A stretch of 64,000 nucleotides of DNA. Origin: CAZZEX01 sp964653285. GTDB lineage: Bacteria > Chloroflexota > Anaerolineae > B4-G1. The DNA lies in assembly GCA_964653285.1 (NCBI GenBank), contig CAZZEX010000003.1:1-64000 (forward strand). The letters are read 5' to 3'. The translations under genes were made by a program, and so were the position numbers. A model generated the notes under the pieces. It saw only the letters and a list, made by a program, of their open reading frames with translations, was not told the DNA's origin and did not search any database. This document shows positions 26,405 through 34,377 of the stretch, piece by piece (position 1 is the stretch's first letter; every line of letters begins with the position of its first letter).

Positions 26405-27793
26405 CAACCAATCACCGTGAGCCTCAATGAGCTCATCCACCAGGTTCCAGATCTGGTCCAGGTCCAGTTCGGCACCGGTGTGGGGGTCGAGCATGGCGGC
26501 GTAGTAGATGTACTCCCGCTTTCGAGTCAAAGCCGCTTCTGCCGTCAGGGCCTGCACGTTGATGTTGGTCTGCATCAGCGCTGCCAGGTGCGGCGGCAGG
26601 GCACCAATGCGGGTGGGCTGCACACCGTTCTTGTCCACCACGCAAGGGACTTCTACGATGCAGCCTGGGGGCAAGTTGTCAATCAGGCCGTGGTTGGGCA
26701 CATTGACGTAGACCACCCGGGGGGCGCCCGTCTCCATACTGTGAATGATCAGCGGGGCATATTCGCCACTGAGCTTCATCGTGAAGACCTCTTCGAAGAA
26801 GTCGAGGAGGACGTTAGTGCTTCCCAGTGCCTCGCGGACGTTTCCCAGTATCTCGCGCATGGCCTTTTCGAAGGAGACGTCAGAGTTCTCCAGCTTCTCC
26901 TGCATAACCTCCCACATGCCGATCTGGGCTTCGCAACGCCGGATGTACTCGTCCAGCGGAACGTTGAAGCGCTCGATCAGGTCGGGCCGATCCCGCTTGA
27001 TGAACCAGGGTGTATACTCGGCGAAGTGCTCGCTGGACTCGGTGACGAAGTAGCCCAGCCGGGTGAGCATCTCGTAGCGCACCCGGTTCCAGTCGGGCAC
27101 CCGGCCCTCCTCCACCACCTGGCGAATGCGCGGGTAGAGATCCTCAACACCCTCCTCCGTCTTGCGCTCGAAGCGCAGGTAGAAAGCCATGTGGTTGATG
27201 CCCGCGCACAGGTAGTTGATCTCTTTGATGGGTACACCGATGTCGCGGGCCAGTTGTTGGGCCGTGCCCTGAACACTGTGGCACAGTCCCACCGTGTTGA
27301 TCTTGCTGGCCCGGCTGAGAGCCCAGCAGTTCATGGCCATGGGATTGGCGTAATTCAGGAATGTGACGTCGGGGCACAGCTCTTCCATGTCGCGGCACAT
27401 GTCCAGCAAAACGGGGATGGTGCGCAGACCACGCATGATGCCGCCAATGCCCAGAGTGTCGGCTATCGTCTGGCGCAGGCCGTATTTCTTGGGAATCTCG
27501 AAGTCAATCACCGTGCCTGGCTTGTAGCCGGCTACCTGGATCATGCAGATGGCGTAGTCGGCGCCCTCCAAGGCTGCCCGGCGGTCGGTGGTGGCCTCAA
27601 TAGTGGGGTGAGCGTCCAGGAACTGGGCTACTTTGTGGGCCACGACCTCCGAAGTGTGCAACCGTTCCTCGTCAATGTCGTGCAGACTAATGGTGGCTGT
27701 AGGATCGGCCAGTTCGGGAAAGCTAAAGATGTCAGCCAGCAGGCGCTTAGCGAAAACGGTGCTGCCGGCTCCAATAAAGGTGATCTTGGGCAT
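26390..27793 (-). CDS. Family 4 glycoside hydrolase (alpha-galactosidase/glucosidase type)
   Basis: NAD- and metal-dependent glycosidase. N-terminal Rossmann motif KITFIGAGSTVFAKRLLADI, then CMIQVAGYKPGTVIDFEIPK, and the metal site region VGLCHSVQGTAQ and AGINHMAFYL. The 467 aa and the conserved NYANPMAMN are typical of MelA-like GH4 enzymes. The neighbouring galT and galK point to alpha-galactosides. AAGGAG precedes ATG 27793. First gene of its operon with its own promoter region. Confidence 0.9.
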   Translation of the reverse strand: MPKITFIGAGSTVFAKRLLADIFSFPELADPTATISLHDIDEERLHTSEVVAHKVAQFLDAHPTIEATTDRRAALEGADYAICMIQVAGYKPGTVIDFEIPKKYGLRQTIADTLGIGGIMRGLRTIPVLLDMCRDMEELCPDVTFLNYANPMAMNCWALSRASKINTVGLCHSVQGTAQQLARDIGVPIKEINYLCAGINHMAFYLRFERKTEEGVEDLYPRIRQVVEEGRVPDWNRVRYEMLTRLGYFVTESSEHFAEYTPWFIKRDRPDLIERFNVPLDEYIRRCEAQIGMWEVMQEKLENSDVSFEKAMREILGNVREALGSTNVLLDFFEEVFTMKLSGEYAPLIIHSMETGAPRVVYVNVPNHGLIDNLPPGCIVEVPCVVDKNGVQPTRIGALPPHLAALMQTNINVQALTAEAALTRKREYIYYAAMLDPHTGAELDLDQIWNLVDELIEAHGDWLPAYR

Positions 27794-27809
27794 AGCCTAA
27801 ACTCCTTAT

Positions 27810-27930
27810 CTCTACATAGTCAGACCTACTCTACATAGTCTGCTGAATGGGCATTTTATTATCTCCCTCCAAAGACCTCCGAGGTTTCCTTGGTAGGCCC
27901 ATTTGTAATAGAGGACAAGGACTTTGTCAA
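27810..27930 (-). promoter_or_regulatory. Promoter and operator-like repeats of the galactoside operon
   Basis: On the minus strand TTGACA, 17 bases, TACAAA (-10 at 27902-27907) gives a leader of about 100 bases. The leader has GACTATGTAGAG twice at a 19-base period (27810-27821 and 27829-27840). Just after the start lies an imperfect palindrome around GACCTCCGAGGTT. Likely sites for a sugar-responsive repressor that is not encoded here. Confidence 0.55.
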
Positions 27931-28034
27931 GGGGGATAACCTTAAAAACCGGGCGCTGGTGGGGCAAACCCCTCATCCTGTGAATACTCCCGGCAGGGTG
28001 ACGAGTGTCACGCGAAAGAAATACCAGGTCTCAC

Positions 28035-28083
28035 TTGCCAAATGACGTGGAGTGTGTATAATTGTTAATGCGAAGCATTCGCA
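28035..28083 (+). promoter_or_regulatory. Promoter and palindromic operator of the fur-feo operon
   Basis: TTGCCA, 16 bases, TATAAT (28057-28062). The perfect palindrome TGCGAAGCATTCGCA (28069-28083, arms of six) covers the expected transcription start. A natural site for autoregulation by the Fur-family protein encoded 16 bases downstream, although it is not a classical AT-rich Fur box. Confidence 0.65.
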
Positions 28084-28098
28084 CCAAGAAGGTGAGAA

Positions 28099-28554
28099 AT
28101 GAGTGAGCCGAAAGAGCATCTGCGAGACGTCTTTCGAGCCGCGGGCCGGAGGCTGACCTCCCAGCGCCGCCTGATTCTGGAGGTGCTGGAGGAGAGCAAC
28201 GAGCACCTGGACGCTGAAGAGCTTTACGACCGGGCCAGGGTTCACAACACCGACATCAGCCTGGCGACAGTCTATCGCGCGCTGGCTGTCCTTAAGGAAA
28301 TGGGACTGGTGGAGGAGCACCGCCTGGGTGAGGAGCACGGTCACTACGAACCGATGCGAGACGAACCGCACTATCACTTCACCTGCGTGGGCTGTGGCAG
28401 GGTGATCGAGTTCGACTCCCCCCTGGTAGCACGGATCCAGCAGGAATTGAGCGAGCGGGAAGGGGTGTGTGTGACCAGTGTCCATCTGCACCTGAGCGGC
28501 TACTGTGCCCAGTGTCAAAACAAAGCAGGAGGACAAAGCAGAAATGAGACATAG
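28099..28554 (+). CDS. fur: Fur-family metalloregulator
   Basis: Metal-dependent repressor. The N-terminal winged helix contains RLTSQRRLILEVLEESNEHL and ISLATVYRALAVLKEMGLV. The C-terminal dimerisation domain has the metal-site HYHFTCVGCG and the second Cys pair CAQCQ. The 151-aa length is normal. Its place before feoA-feoB supports iron control (Fur) rather than zinc or peroxide sensing, but the metal cannot be assigned from sequence. Confidence 0.9.
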   Translation: MSEPKEHLRDVFRAAGRRLTSQRRLILEVLEESNEHLDAEELYDRARVHNTDISLATVYRALAVLKEMGLVEEHRLGEEHGHYEPMRDEPHYHFTCVGCGRVIEFDSPLVARIQQELSEREGVCVTSVHLHLSGYCAQCQNKAGGQSRNET

Positions 28555-28825
28555 ATCGAAGAGGCACCGAGCAGCCCTATCGTCCACACCAGAGGACGAA
28601 GTGGTTGCCCTGAGCGCTCTACACCCCGGCGAGCAGGGAGTGGTAGCTGAGCTACTCGGCGGGCGCGGAGTACTGGGTCGCATGGCATCACTGGGCTTCA
28701 CGCCGGGGGCGAAGGTGAGGATGCTGCAGAACTTCGGCCACGGCCCGCTGATCGTGCTTCTGCGCGACACGCGCGTGGCCCTGGGGCGCGGCGAGGCGCG
28801 CAAGGTGAGGATGTTGCGCAAATGA
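28544..28825 (+). CDS. feoA: FeoA-like SH3-domain protein
   Basis: A 93-aa protein with the FeoA pattern LSALHPGEQGVVAELLGG, RMASLGFTPGAKVRML and GPLIVLLRDTRVALGRGEA. It probably regulates FeoB. ATG 28544 with AGGAGG ten bases upstream, overlapping the fur stop by 11 bases; its own stop overlaps feoB by four bases. The basic N-terminal extension of about 20 residues is not conserved. Confidence 0.9.
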   Translation: MRHRSKRHRAALSSTPEDEVVALSALHPGEQGVVAELLGGRGVLGRMASLGFTPGAKVRMLQNFGHGPLIVLLRDTRVALGRGEARKVRMLRK

Positions 28826-30816
28826 CTGACGAGAACATCATCACCGTCGCCCTGGCCGGGCAGCCCAACGTGGGCAAGTCCACGCTCTTCAACCTGCTCA
28901 CCGGCCTCAATCAGCACGTGGGCAACTGGCCCGGCAAGACGGTCGAGCGGAAGGAGGGCACGTTCGCCTTCAACGGGGCGACCTACCGGCTGGTTGACCT
29001 GCCCGGCACTTACAGCCTGACCGCTAACTCCTCCGAGGAGGTCATCGCCCGCGACTTCATCATCAAGGAACGGCCCGACGTGGTGGTCGTGGTGGTGGAC
29101 GCGGCGATACTGGAACGCAGCCTGTACCTGGTGGCGGAGTTGATGCCGCTGCCCGCGCCGGTCATCGTGGCGCTGAATATGATGGATGTGGCCCAGCAGG
29201 AGGGATTCCGCATCGAGCCGGAGGTGCTGGAGGCGGCGCTAGGCGTCAAGGTGGTGCCTATGGTCGCCGCCAGGAACGTCGGTGTCCGTGAACTGGTGAG
29301 GGCGATTGACACAGTGGCGCGTGATAGCTACGTCTACACACCCAAGCGCCCCAAGATCCGCGCCGACCACAGGGATGTGCTGGCCAAGATCGAAGCGCTG
29401 ATTGAGGGGTATGTACCCCAGCCTTACCCGCAGGATTGGGTGGCGCTGAAACTGCTGGAGGGGGATCGGGAAATCACGCGCATGATGCGGGAATGTATGC
29501 CGGACGAGCGCTGGGAGGCGGTTCACGACGTCCTGCGAGCCCACGACGACGCGCTGATGGCCGTGGCCAGCGGGCGCTACGAGTGGATCGGGCGCATGAT
29601 CCGCGCCGCCGTGACCCGCCCCAAAGCCGGCCAGATCGGCCTGACGGAGCGGCTGGACCGCTGGGCCACCCATCCCTTGTGGGGGCTTCTGATCCTGGCG
29701 GGCATCCTGGGTCTGATCTTCTGGCTGACCTACACCATTGGCGCACCCTTGCAGGACATGCTCAATATCTACGTGGTGAGCGGGCTGGCAGAACTGGCGC
29801 GCGCCGGGCTGGCTGGAGCCCCCACCTGGCTTTCCGATCTGATCGTGGATGGCGCCATCGGCGGAGTGGGAGCGGTGCTTACCTTCCTGCCTATCCTGGT
29901 CATCTTCTTTGCCGTGATGGGCGCACTGGAGGATATTGGGTACATGGCCCGGGCGGCCTACGTGATGGATGGCTTTATGCACCTGATGGGATTGCACGGG
30001 AAGTCCTTCCTGCCTCTGTTCCTGGGCTTCGGCTGTAACGTCCCTGCGGTGCTGGGTGCCCGGGTGATCGAATCCCGCCGCGCGCGCCTGTTGACTATCC
30101 TGCTTGCCCCACTGATCCCCTGCACGGCCCGGATGGCGGTGGTCGCCTTCTTGTCCCCGGCCTTCTTCGGCTCTGCTGCCACGCTGGTCTCCTGGGGGCT
30201 GGTCCTCCTGGCGCTGGTGGTGTTGGCCCTCTCCGGCGTGCTCATCAACAAGACCATATTCCGGGGCCAGCGGGCGGCGTTCATTATGGAATTGCCCCTC
30301 TACCACCTCCCCAACTGGCGCACCATCGGCTTGCTGGTCTGGCAGCGCAGCCTGGCCTTCCTCAAGAAGGCGGGCACGCTGATCCTCACGGTCTCGGTGG
30401 TGGTGTGGGCTCTCTCGGTGCTGCCAGGCGGGGAGATCGAGACCAGTTTTCTGGCTCAAATCGGCCGGTGGTTGGAGCCAGCAGGCCGGCTGATGGGCTT
30501 CGACTGGCGGCTGATGGTGGCACTATTGACCAGTTTCATCGCCAAGGAAAACTCCATCGCCACGATGGGCGTGCTGTTCGGCACGGGCGAGGAAGCCGGG
30601 CTGGCGGAGACGATGGCGGCTACCTTCCCCGCCTCTACGGCGCTGGCCTTCCTGGTGGTGCAGATGCTTTTTGTCCCCTGCGTGGCGACAGTCGCCGTCG
30701 TCCGTCAGGAGTCCGGATCGTGGTGGTGGACTCTGTTCAACCTGGGCTTCCTGCTGGCGGTCTCTTGGGCGGCCGGCGTGGTGATCTTCTGGCTCGCGGG
30801 AATGGGGGGGTTATAG
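28822..30816 (+). CDS. feoB: Ferrous iron transporter FeoB
   Basis: Inner-membrane ferrous iron transporter. The N-terminal G-domain has GQPNVGKSTLFNLLTG, DLPGTYSL and NMMD motifs. A helical spacer follows to about residue 270, then a membrane domain with two Gate-type halves (GYMARAAYVMDGFMHLMGLH; GCNVPAVLGAR). The 664-aa length is complete. Translationally coupled to feoA upstream, and its TAG shares a base with the GTG of the next gene. Confidence 0.95.
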   Translation: MTDENIITVALAGQPNVGKSTLFNLLTGLNQHVGNWPGKTVERKEGTFAFNGATYRLVDLPGTYSLTANSSEEVIARDFIIKERPDVVVVVVDAAILERSLYLVAELMPLPAPVIVALNMMDVAQQEGFRIEPEVLEAALGVKVVPMVAARNVGVRELVRAIDTVARDSYVYTPKRPKIRADHRDVLAKIEALIEGYVPQPYPQDWVALKLLEGDREITRMMRECMPDERWEAVHDVLRAHDDALMAVASGRYEWIGRMIRAAVTRPKAGQIGLTERLDRWATHPLWGLLILAGILGLIFWLTYTIGAPLQDMLNIYVVSGLAELARAGLAGAPTWLSDLIVDGAIGGVGAVLTFLPILVIFFAVMGALEDIGYMARAAYVMDGFMHLMGLHGKSFLPLFLGFGCNVPAVLGARVIESRRARLLTILLAPLIPCTARMAVVAFLSPAFFGSAATLVSWGLVLLALVVLALSGVLINKTIFRGQRAAFIMELPLYHLPNWRTIGLLVWQRSLAFLKKAGTLILTVSVVVWALSVLPGGEIETSFLAQIGRWLEPAGRLMGFDWRLMVALLTSFIAKENSIATMGVLFGTGEEAGLAETMAATFPASTALAFLVVQMLFVPCVATVAVVRQESGSWWWTLFNLGFLLAVSWAAGVVIFWLAGMGGL

Positions 30817-31994
30817 TGTCGCAACTAGAGCGCTTCTTCCTCATCGGCCTGGTCCTGCTGGCGGTGCTGGCGGTAGTCATCGTCATTGTAGTACCCCGGC
30901 TGAGACAGCAGCCCTCCCCATCTGAGCCATCCCTTGCACCAGGCGAGACGGAGACGATGTCCGCACGCGTGATCGAGGTGGTGGAGGAGGGCACCGTCGA
31001 GCTGGGCGGGGGCAGTACGCAACCTTACCAGCGGTTGCTGCTGCGCGTCGAAAGCGGATCCCTGGCTGGACAGGAGGTCATGGTTGAGGAGGGAACGGTC
31101 AACATCATCAGCCAAGAGCGGCTGTTCCACGCCGGCGACCGGGTTTACCTGGAGCGGGTGGTAGGGCCAGACAGCGAGCGCTTCTACGTCTCGGACTTCG
31201 TGCGCACCGGTCCGCTGCTCTGGATCGCGGCCCTGTTTGTGACGCTGGTCGTACTGGTGGGCCGGGGCAAGGGTCTGCGGTCGCTGGTGGGCACGCTATT
31301 CAGCCTGGTGGTGATTTTTGCCTTCATCGTCCCTCAGATCATAGCGGGCCGAGACCCGGTAGCCGTGAGCATTGCTGGCTCTATCCTGTTACTGGCCGTC
31401 TCCAACTACCTGATCTACGGTTGGAACCCCAGGGCGCACGCAGCGGCGGCCGGGATGGTACTGAGCCTGGTGCTGACCGGGGTGCTGGCCTGGTTGTCCG
31501 TGGGCTGGACCCGTATGACTGGCTTGACCGCGGAGGAGAGCTCCTACTTAATCATGGAACTGGGGCCGGATGCCAACCTGCAGGGGTTGCTGCTGGGCGC
31601 GATCATCATTGGGTCAATGGGGGCACTGGACGACGTATGCGTGGGTCAGGTATCGGTAGTCTTCGAACTGCTCGACGCCAACCGCGATTTGGGATGGACA
31701 GACCTCTTCCGTCGCAGCTTCAACGTCGGGCGGGACCACATCGCGGCGATGGTCAACACGCTCGTCCTGGCTTACACGGCGGCTTCGTTGCCCTTGATGT
31801 TAGCCTTCACCCTCTACCAAGAACCGCTCTGGCGGCGGATCAACCGGGAGCCCATCGCCGAGGAGATCGTGCGCACGCTGGTGGGGAGCATAGGACTGAT
31901 CCTGGCCGCGCCCATCACCAGTCTGACCGCCAGCCTCTTAGCGCACTGGACGGTCCAGCAGGAGGAGGCGAGGAGCAGGAGAGTAGGGGAGTAG
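30816..31994 (+). CDS. YibE/F-family membrane protein
   Basis: A 392-aa protein with an N-terminal membrane segment (FFLIGLVLLAVLAVVIVIVV) and an extracytoplasmic beta-rich part (about residues 45-130). About seven further helices carry GRGKGLRSLVGTLFSLVVIF and GSMGALDDVCVGQVSVVFEL, the YibE/F signature. Function is unknown. It starts at GTG 30816 within the feoB stop (TAGTG) and lies between feoB and a FeoC-like gene, so it is likely co-transcribed with iron transport. Confidence 0.82.
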   Translation: MSQLERFFLIGLVLLAVLAVVIVIVVPRLRQQPSPSEPSLAPGETETMSARVIEVVEEGTVELGGGSTQPYQRLLLRVESGSLAGQEVMVEEGTVNIISQERLFHAGDRVYLERVVGPDSERFYVSDFVRTGPLLWIAALFVTLVVLVGRGKGLRSLVGTLFSLVVIFAFIVPQIIAGRDPVAVSIAGSILLLAVSNYLIYGWNPRAHAAAAGMVLSLVLTGVLAWLSVGWTRMTGLTAEESSYLIMELGPDANLQGLLLGAIIIGSMGALDDVCVGQVSVVFELLDANRDLGWTDLFRRSFNVGRDHIAAMVNTLVLAYTAASLPLMLAFTLYQEPLWRRINREPIAEEIVRTLVGSIGLILAAPITSLTASLLAHWTVQQEEARSRRVGE

Positions 31995-32112
31995 AAGAGC
32001 GGGGGAGCAGAGAGGCAGGGAAGCACAAGTCGCAAGTCACAAGATGTAGGAGGCAAGAGGCAAGAAGCAGGGGAGCGAGGGGACACAAGGCTACAAGCTG
32101 ACAAGAAGACGG
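31965..32112. repeat. Low-complexity 7-8-nt iterations (GCAAGAGGCAAGAAGC type)
   Basis: About 150 bases of degenerate short iterations: GGAGTAGAAGAGCGGGGGAG, AAGTCGCAAGTCACAAG, GGAGGCAAGAGGCAAGAAGC. They begin inside the last codons of the YibE/F gene, extending it by an Arg/Glu-rich tail, and fill the gap to feoC. Same class as 4122-4192 and 57470-57515. Confidence 0.6.
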
Positions 32113-32141
32113 GATAAGAATGGGCAAGGGGCAGGGAGTAG

Positions 32142-32387
32142 ATGACGATGTTGAACTGGCTGCTGGAGTTGCTGCGGGCGGGGGGCACCCACCGGGTGGT
32201 CGGCCTGGCCCGCGAGCTGGATACGACGCCCGCGTTGGTCGAGGCGATGCTGGAGCACCTGGCCCGTATGGGTTATCTGAGGCCGGTGGGGGGCGAATGT
32301 GACACCAAGTGCGCTGGTTGTCCACTGGCGGGACTGTGCGCGGCGGGGAAAGGCGGGCGCGTGTGGGCGCTGACGGGGAAAGGATAA
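32142..32387 (+). CDS. FeoC-like winged-helix protein
   Basis: An 81-aa protein: winged helix (LLELLRAGGTHRVVGLAREL, LVEAMLEHLARMGYL) followed by a Cys cluster CDTKCAGCPLAGLC (C-x3-C-x2-C-x5-C), which is the FeoC arrangement and may hold an Fe-S cluster. AGGGAG precedes ATG 32142. It ends the feo operon, and its stop abuts the stop of the convergent nfo gene with no base between. Confidence 0.8.
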   Translation: MTMLNWLLELLRAGGTHRVVGLARELDTTPALVEAMLEHLARMGYLRPVGGECDTKCAGCPLAGLCAAGKGGRVWALTGKG

Positions 32388-33254
32388 CTACGGAGCAAGC
32401 CCTGCCCCTACCAGCGACCGCAATACCGCCAGGTTCTCTCTATCCTCGTGCAGGTCGTCGCTCTTGGGTGTCTCCAGCAGGCCCGGCAGCACCGCCAACC
32501 GGGGGTCGTTCAGCACGTGGCGGAACCCCTCCAGGCCGATGTTTCCCTGGCCGATGTGCTCGTGCCGATCTTTGCGGCTTCCCAGGTCCCCTTTGCTATC
32601 GTTCAGGTGAATCACCTTGAGCCGCTCCAGGCCAATGACCCGATCGAAGGCCTCCATCGTGGCGGCGTATCCCTCCACCGTGCGCAGTTCATAGCCGGCA
32701 GCGAAGACGTGACAGGTATCGAGGCAGACCCCCAGCCGTTCTCCCTGCTGCGTGTGCTCCATCAGCCAGGCCAGGTGCTCGAAGCGATAGCCCAGGTTAG
32801 TGCCCTGCCCGGCGGTGGTCTCCAGAAGAATCTGGGTGCGGAAGCCCGGCGTGGCGGCATGGACTCCCCCCAATGCCTGCGCTACCCGCGCCAGCCCTGC
32901 TTCCTCCCCTGTGCCCACGTGCGAACCCGGATGGAGCACCAGATAAGGCACATCTAGCGCCTCACACCGATCCAGTTCGACGATGAGCATGTCGCGTGAC
33001 TTTGTCCACAGCGCTTCGTCGGGCGTAGCCAGGTTGAGCAGGTAGGAGGTGTGGCCCACCACCGGCTGGATACCCGTCCCCACAGCCTTCGCCTTGAAAC
33101 GTGCGATGTCCTCCTCGGTCAGTGGCTTCACCGCCCAGGAGCGGTTGGACTTGACGAAAATCTGCAGCGCATCGCAGCCTACAGACTGAGCGCGGTCGAA
33201 CGCCTTGTGCAGCCCGCCAGCGATGGACTCATGGGCCCCCAGCCTCAGCGTCAT
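32388..33254 (-). CDS. nfo: Deoxyribonuclease IV (AP endonuclease, Nfo family)
   Basis: Zinc-dependent AP endonuclease for base-excision repair. MTLRLGAHESIAGGLHKAFD at the N-terminus, LHPGSHVGTGEEAGLARVA, LLETTAGQGTNLGYRFEHLA, GVCLDTCHVFAAGYEL and KVIHLNDSKGDLGSRKDRHE are the family's metal-binding motifs. The 288-aa length is normal. Confidence 0.95.
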   Translation of the reverse strand: MTLRLGAHESIAGGLHKAFDRAQSVGCDALQIFVKSNRSWAVKPLTEEDIARFKAKAVGTGIQPVVGHTSYLLNLATPDEALWTKSRDMLIVELDRCEALDVPYLVLHPGSHVGTGEEAGLARVAQALGGVHAATPGFRTQILLETTAGQGTNLGYRFEHLAWLMEHTQQGERLGVCLDTCHVFAAGYELRTVEGYAATMEAFDRVIGLERLKVIHLNDSKGDLGSRKDRHEHIGQGNIGLEGFRHVLNDPRLAVLPGLLETPKSDDLHEDRENLAVLRSLVGAGLAP

Positions 33255-33332
33255 CCACTCCCTCCGTTCCCATCGTCCAGCCCGGGTTCGCCCCGCACAA
33301 CCTGAAACCTGAAACCTGAAACCACCAGAGGG

Positions 33333-33863
33333 CTACTCCTCCGGCACCCAACCCGTTGGATACCGCCGCGCCAGGTCCACGTAGGTCTCCTTAAAGTGGG
33401 TCCACTGGGCCTTGTATTCCTCGCTCACTGTCTTCTCCAGCACCCGGGCCGGCACTCCCACGGCGATGTGGCCCGGCGGGATCTCCTGCCCTTGCCGGAC
33501 GACGGCCCCTTCGCCCACCGCGGCCCACTCACCGAGGACTGCCCAGTCGGAGACCACCGCCCCCATGCCGATGATGGCATAGTCGTGGATCATCTGCACG
33601 TTGTGGATCACCGCGCCGTGGCCGATGGTGACCCAGTTGCCGATGGTCGTCTGCCCGCCGGGGCGGGCGTGGATGACGCAGTTGTCCTCCACGCTGCAAT
33701 AGTCGCCGAGGACGATGGTGCCGTAATCCCCCCGGATGCGTGCTCCCGGCCCGATCCAGCAGCCCTGGCCGATGGTCACGTCCCCGAAGACGTCGGCAGA
33801 GGGGTGGATATAGGTGCCCGCGCCGATGCAGGGCGTCTTGCCCTCGAAAGATGCGATGGTCAT
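33333..33863 (-). CDS. Gamma-carbonic-anhydrase-like / PaaY-like hexapeptide protein
   Basis: A 176-aa left-handed beta-helix protein with IGPGARIRGDYGTIVLGDY, histidines in CVIHARPGGQ and TIGHGAVIHNV, and a C-terminal helix (EEYKAQWTHFKETYVDLARR). Paralogue of the gene at 7848, but diverged. Its start overlaps the stop of a short upstream frame (ATGA). Confidence 0.82.
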   Translation of the reverse strand: MTIASFEGKTPCIGAGTYIHPSADVFGDVTIGQGCWIGPGARIRGDYGTIVLGDYCSVEDNCVIHARPGGQTTIGNWVTIGHGAVIHNVQMIHDYAIIGMGAVVSDWAVLGEWAAVGEGAVVRQGQEIPPGHIAVGVPARVLEKTVSEEYKAQWTHFKETYVDLARRYPTGWVPEE

Positions 33864-33988
33864 TGTAAGCCCTCCTGCGCCGTCTCGGCTCGCGCCTGCT
33901 CCAACTCCTCCTCCAGTTCGATGATCATCGCCGGAGGGACGGAGTGTTTGGGCCGGCGGGCCTTCAGGCCATCATACGATGCTGCGTA
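33860..33988 (-). other. Short open frame without start, coupled to the gamma-CA gene
   Basis: A 42-codon minus-strand frame reads YDGLKARRPKHSVPPAMIIE, then LEEELEQARAETAQEGLQ, with its TGA overlapping the next ATG. It looks like the C-terminal part of a small protein whose 5' end is lost, or a coupled peptide starting at the internal ATG (22 aa). Just upstream, TTACGTATTGCGT-type short iterations may mark the junction. No family recognised. Confidence 0.3.
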
Positions 33989-34000
33989 TTACGTATTGCG

Positions 34001-34333
34001 TCACTCCTCTTGGTGCGGGATAACACAGATAAACCGCAGCACCCCCGCCCCGGTGTTCCGGTAGCCATGGGGCTCGTCGGGGGGGATGTAGAGGGCGACG
34101 CCCAGTCGCATCGGAACCTCCCCCTCCGGCCCCTCCACCACCCCCTCTCCCTCCAGCACGAAGATCTCGTGCTCGTAAGGGTGCTGGTGGCGGGCAAAGA
34201 CCGCTCCCGGCACAAATTCGATCACCCGCATGGCGAAGTTGGGCGCGCCTTCCGGCCGCCCGACGACCCAGCGGATAGTGATTCCCTCGCCAGCGGGCTC
34301 CACAGGAACTTCCCTATAATCCCGGCTCAGCAT
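34001..34333 (-). CDS. Cupin-domain protein
   Basis: Small beta-barrel with metal-ligand motifs GAVFARHQHPYEHEIFVLEG (HxH...E) and PPDEPHGYRNTG (second His). ATG 34333 (MLSRDYREV) with GGGAGGT upstream gives 110 aa. A longer frame to 34381 is less likely. Substrate unknown. It follows trxB by 44 bases. Confidence 0.85.
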   Translation of the reverse strand: MLSRDYREVPVEPAGEGITIRWVVGRPEGAPNFAMRVIEFVPGAVFARHQHPYEHEIFVLEGEGVVEGPEGEVPMRLGVALYIPPDEPHGYRNTGAGVLRFICVIPHQEE

Positions 34334-34377
34334 ATCTACCTCCCATGCGTTCGCTCGAGTTGCAGGTTTCAGACCCC

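Noticed and set aside
26186..27838. 550-aa plus-strand open frame across the galactoside operon
   Set aside because: Antisense to GH4, which has clear family motifs; composition (His, Val, Gln-rich) is that of a shadow frame.
29239..30459. 406-aa minus-strand frame inside feoB
   Set aside because: Antisense shadow of a complete FeoB; Gln/His/Arg-rich with no motif.
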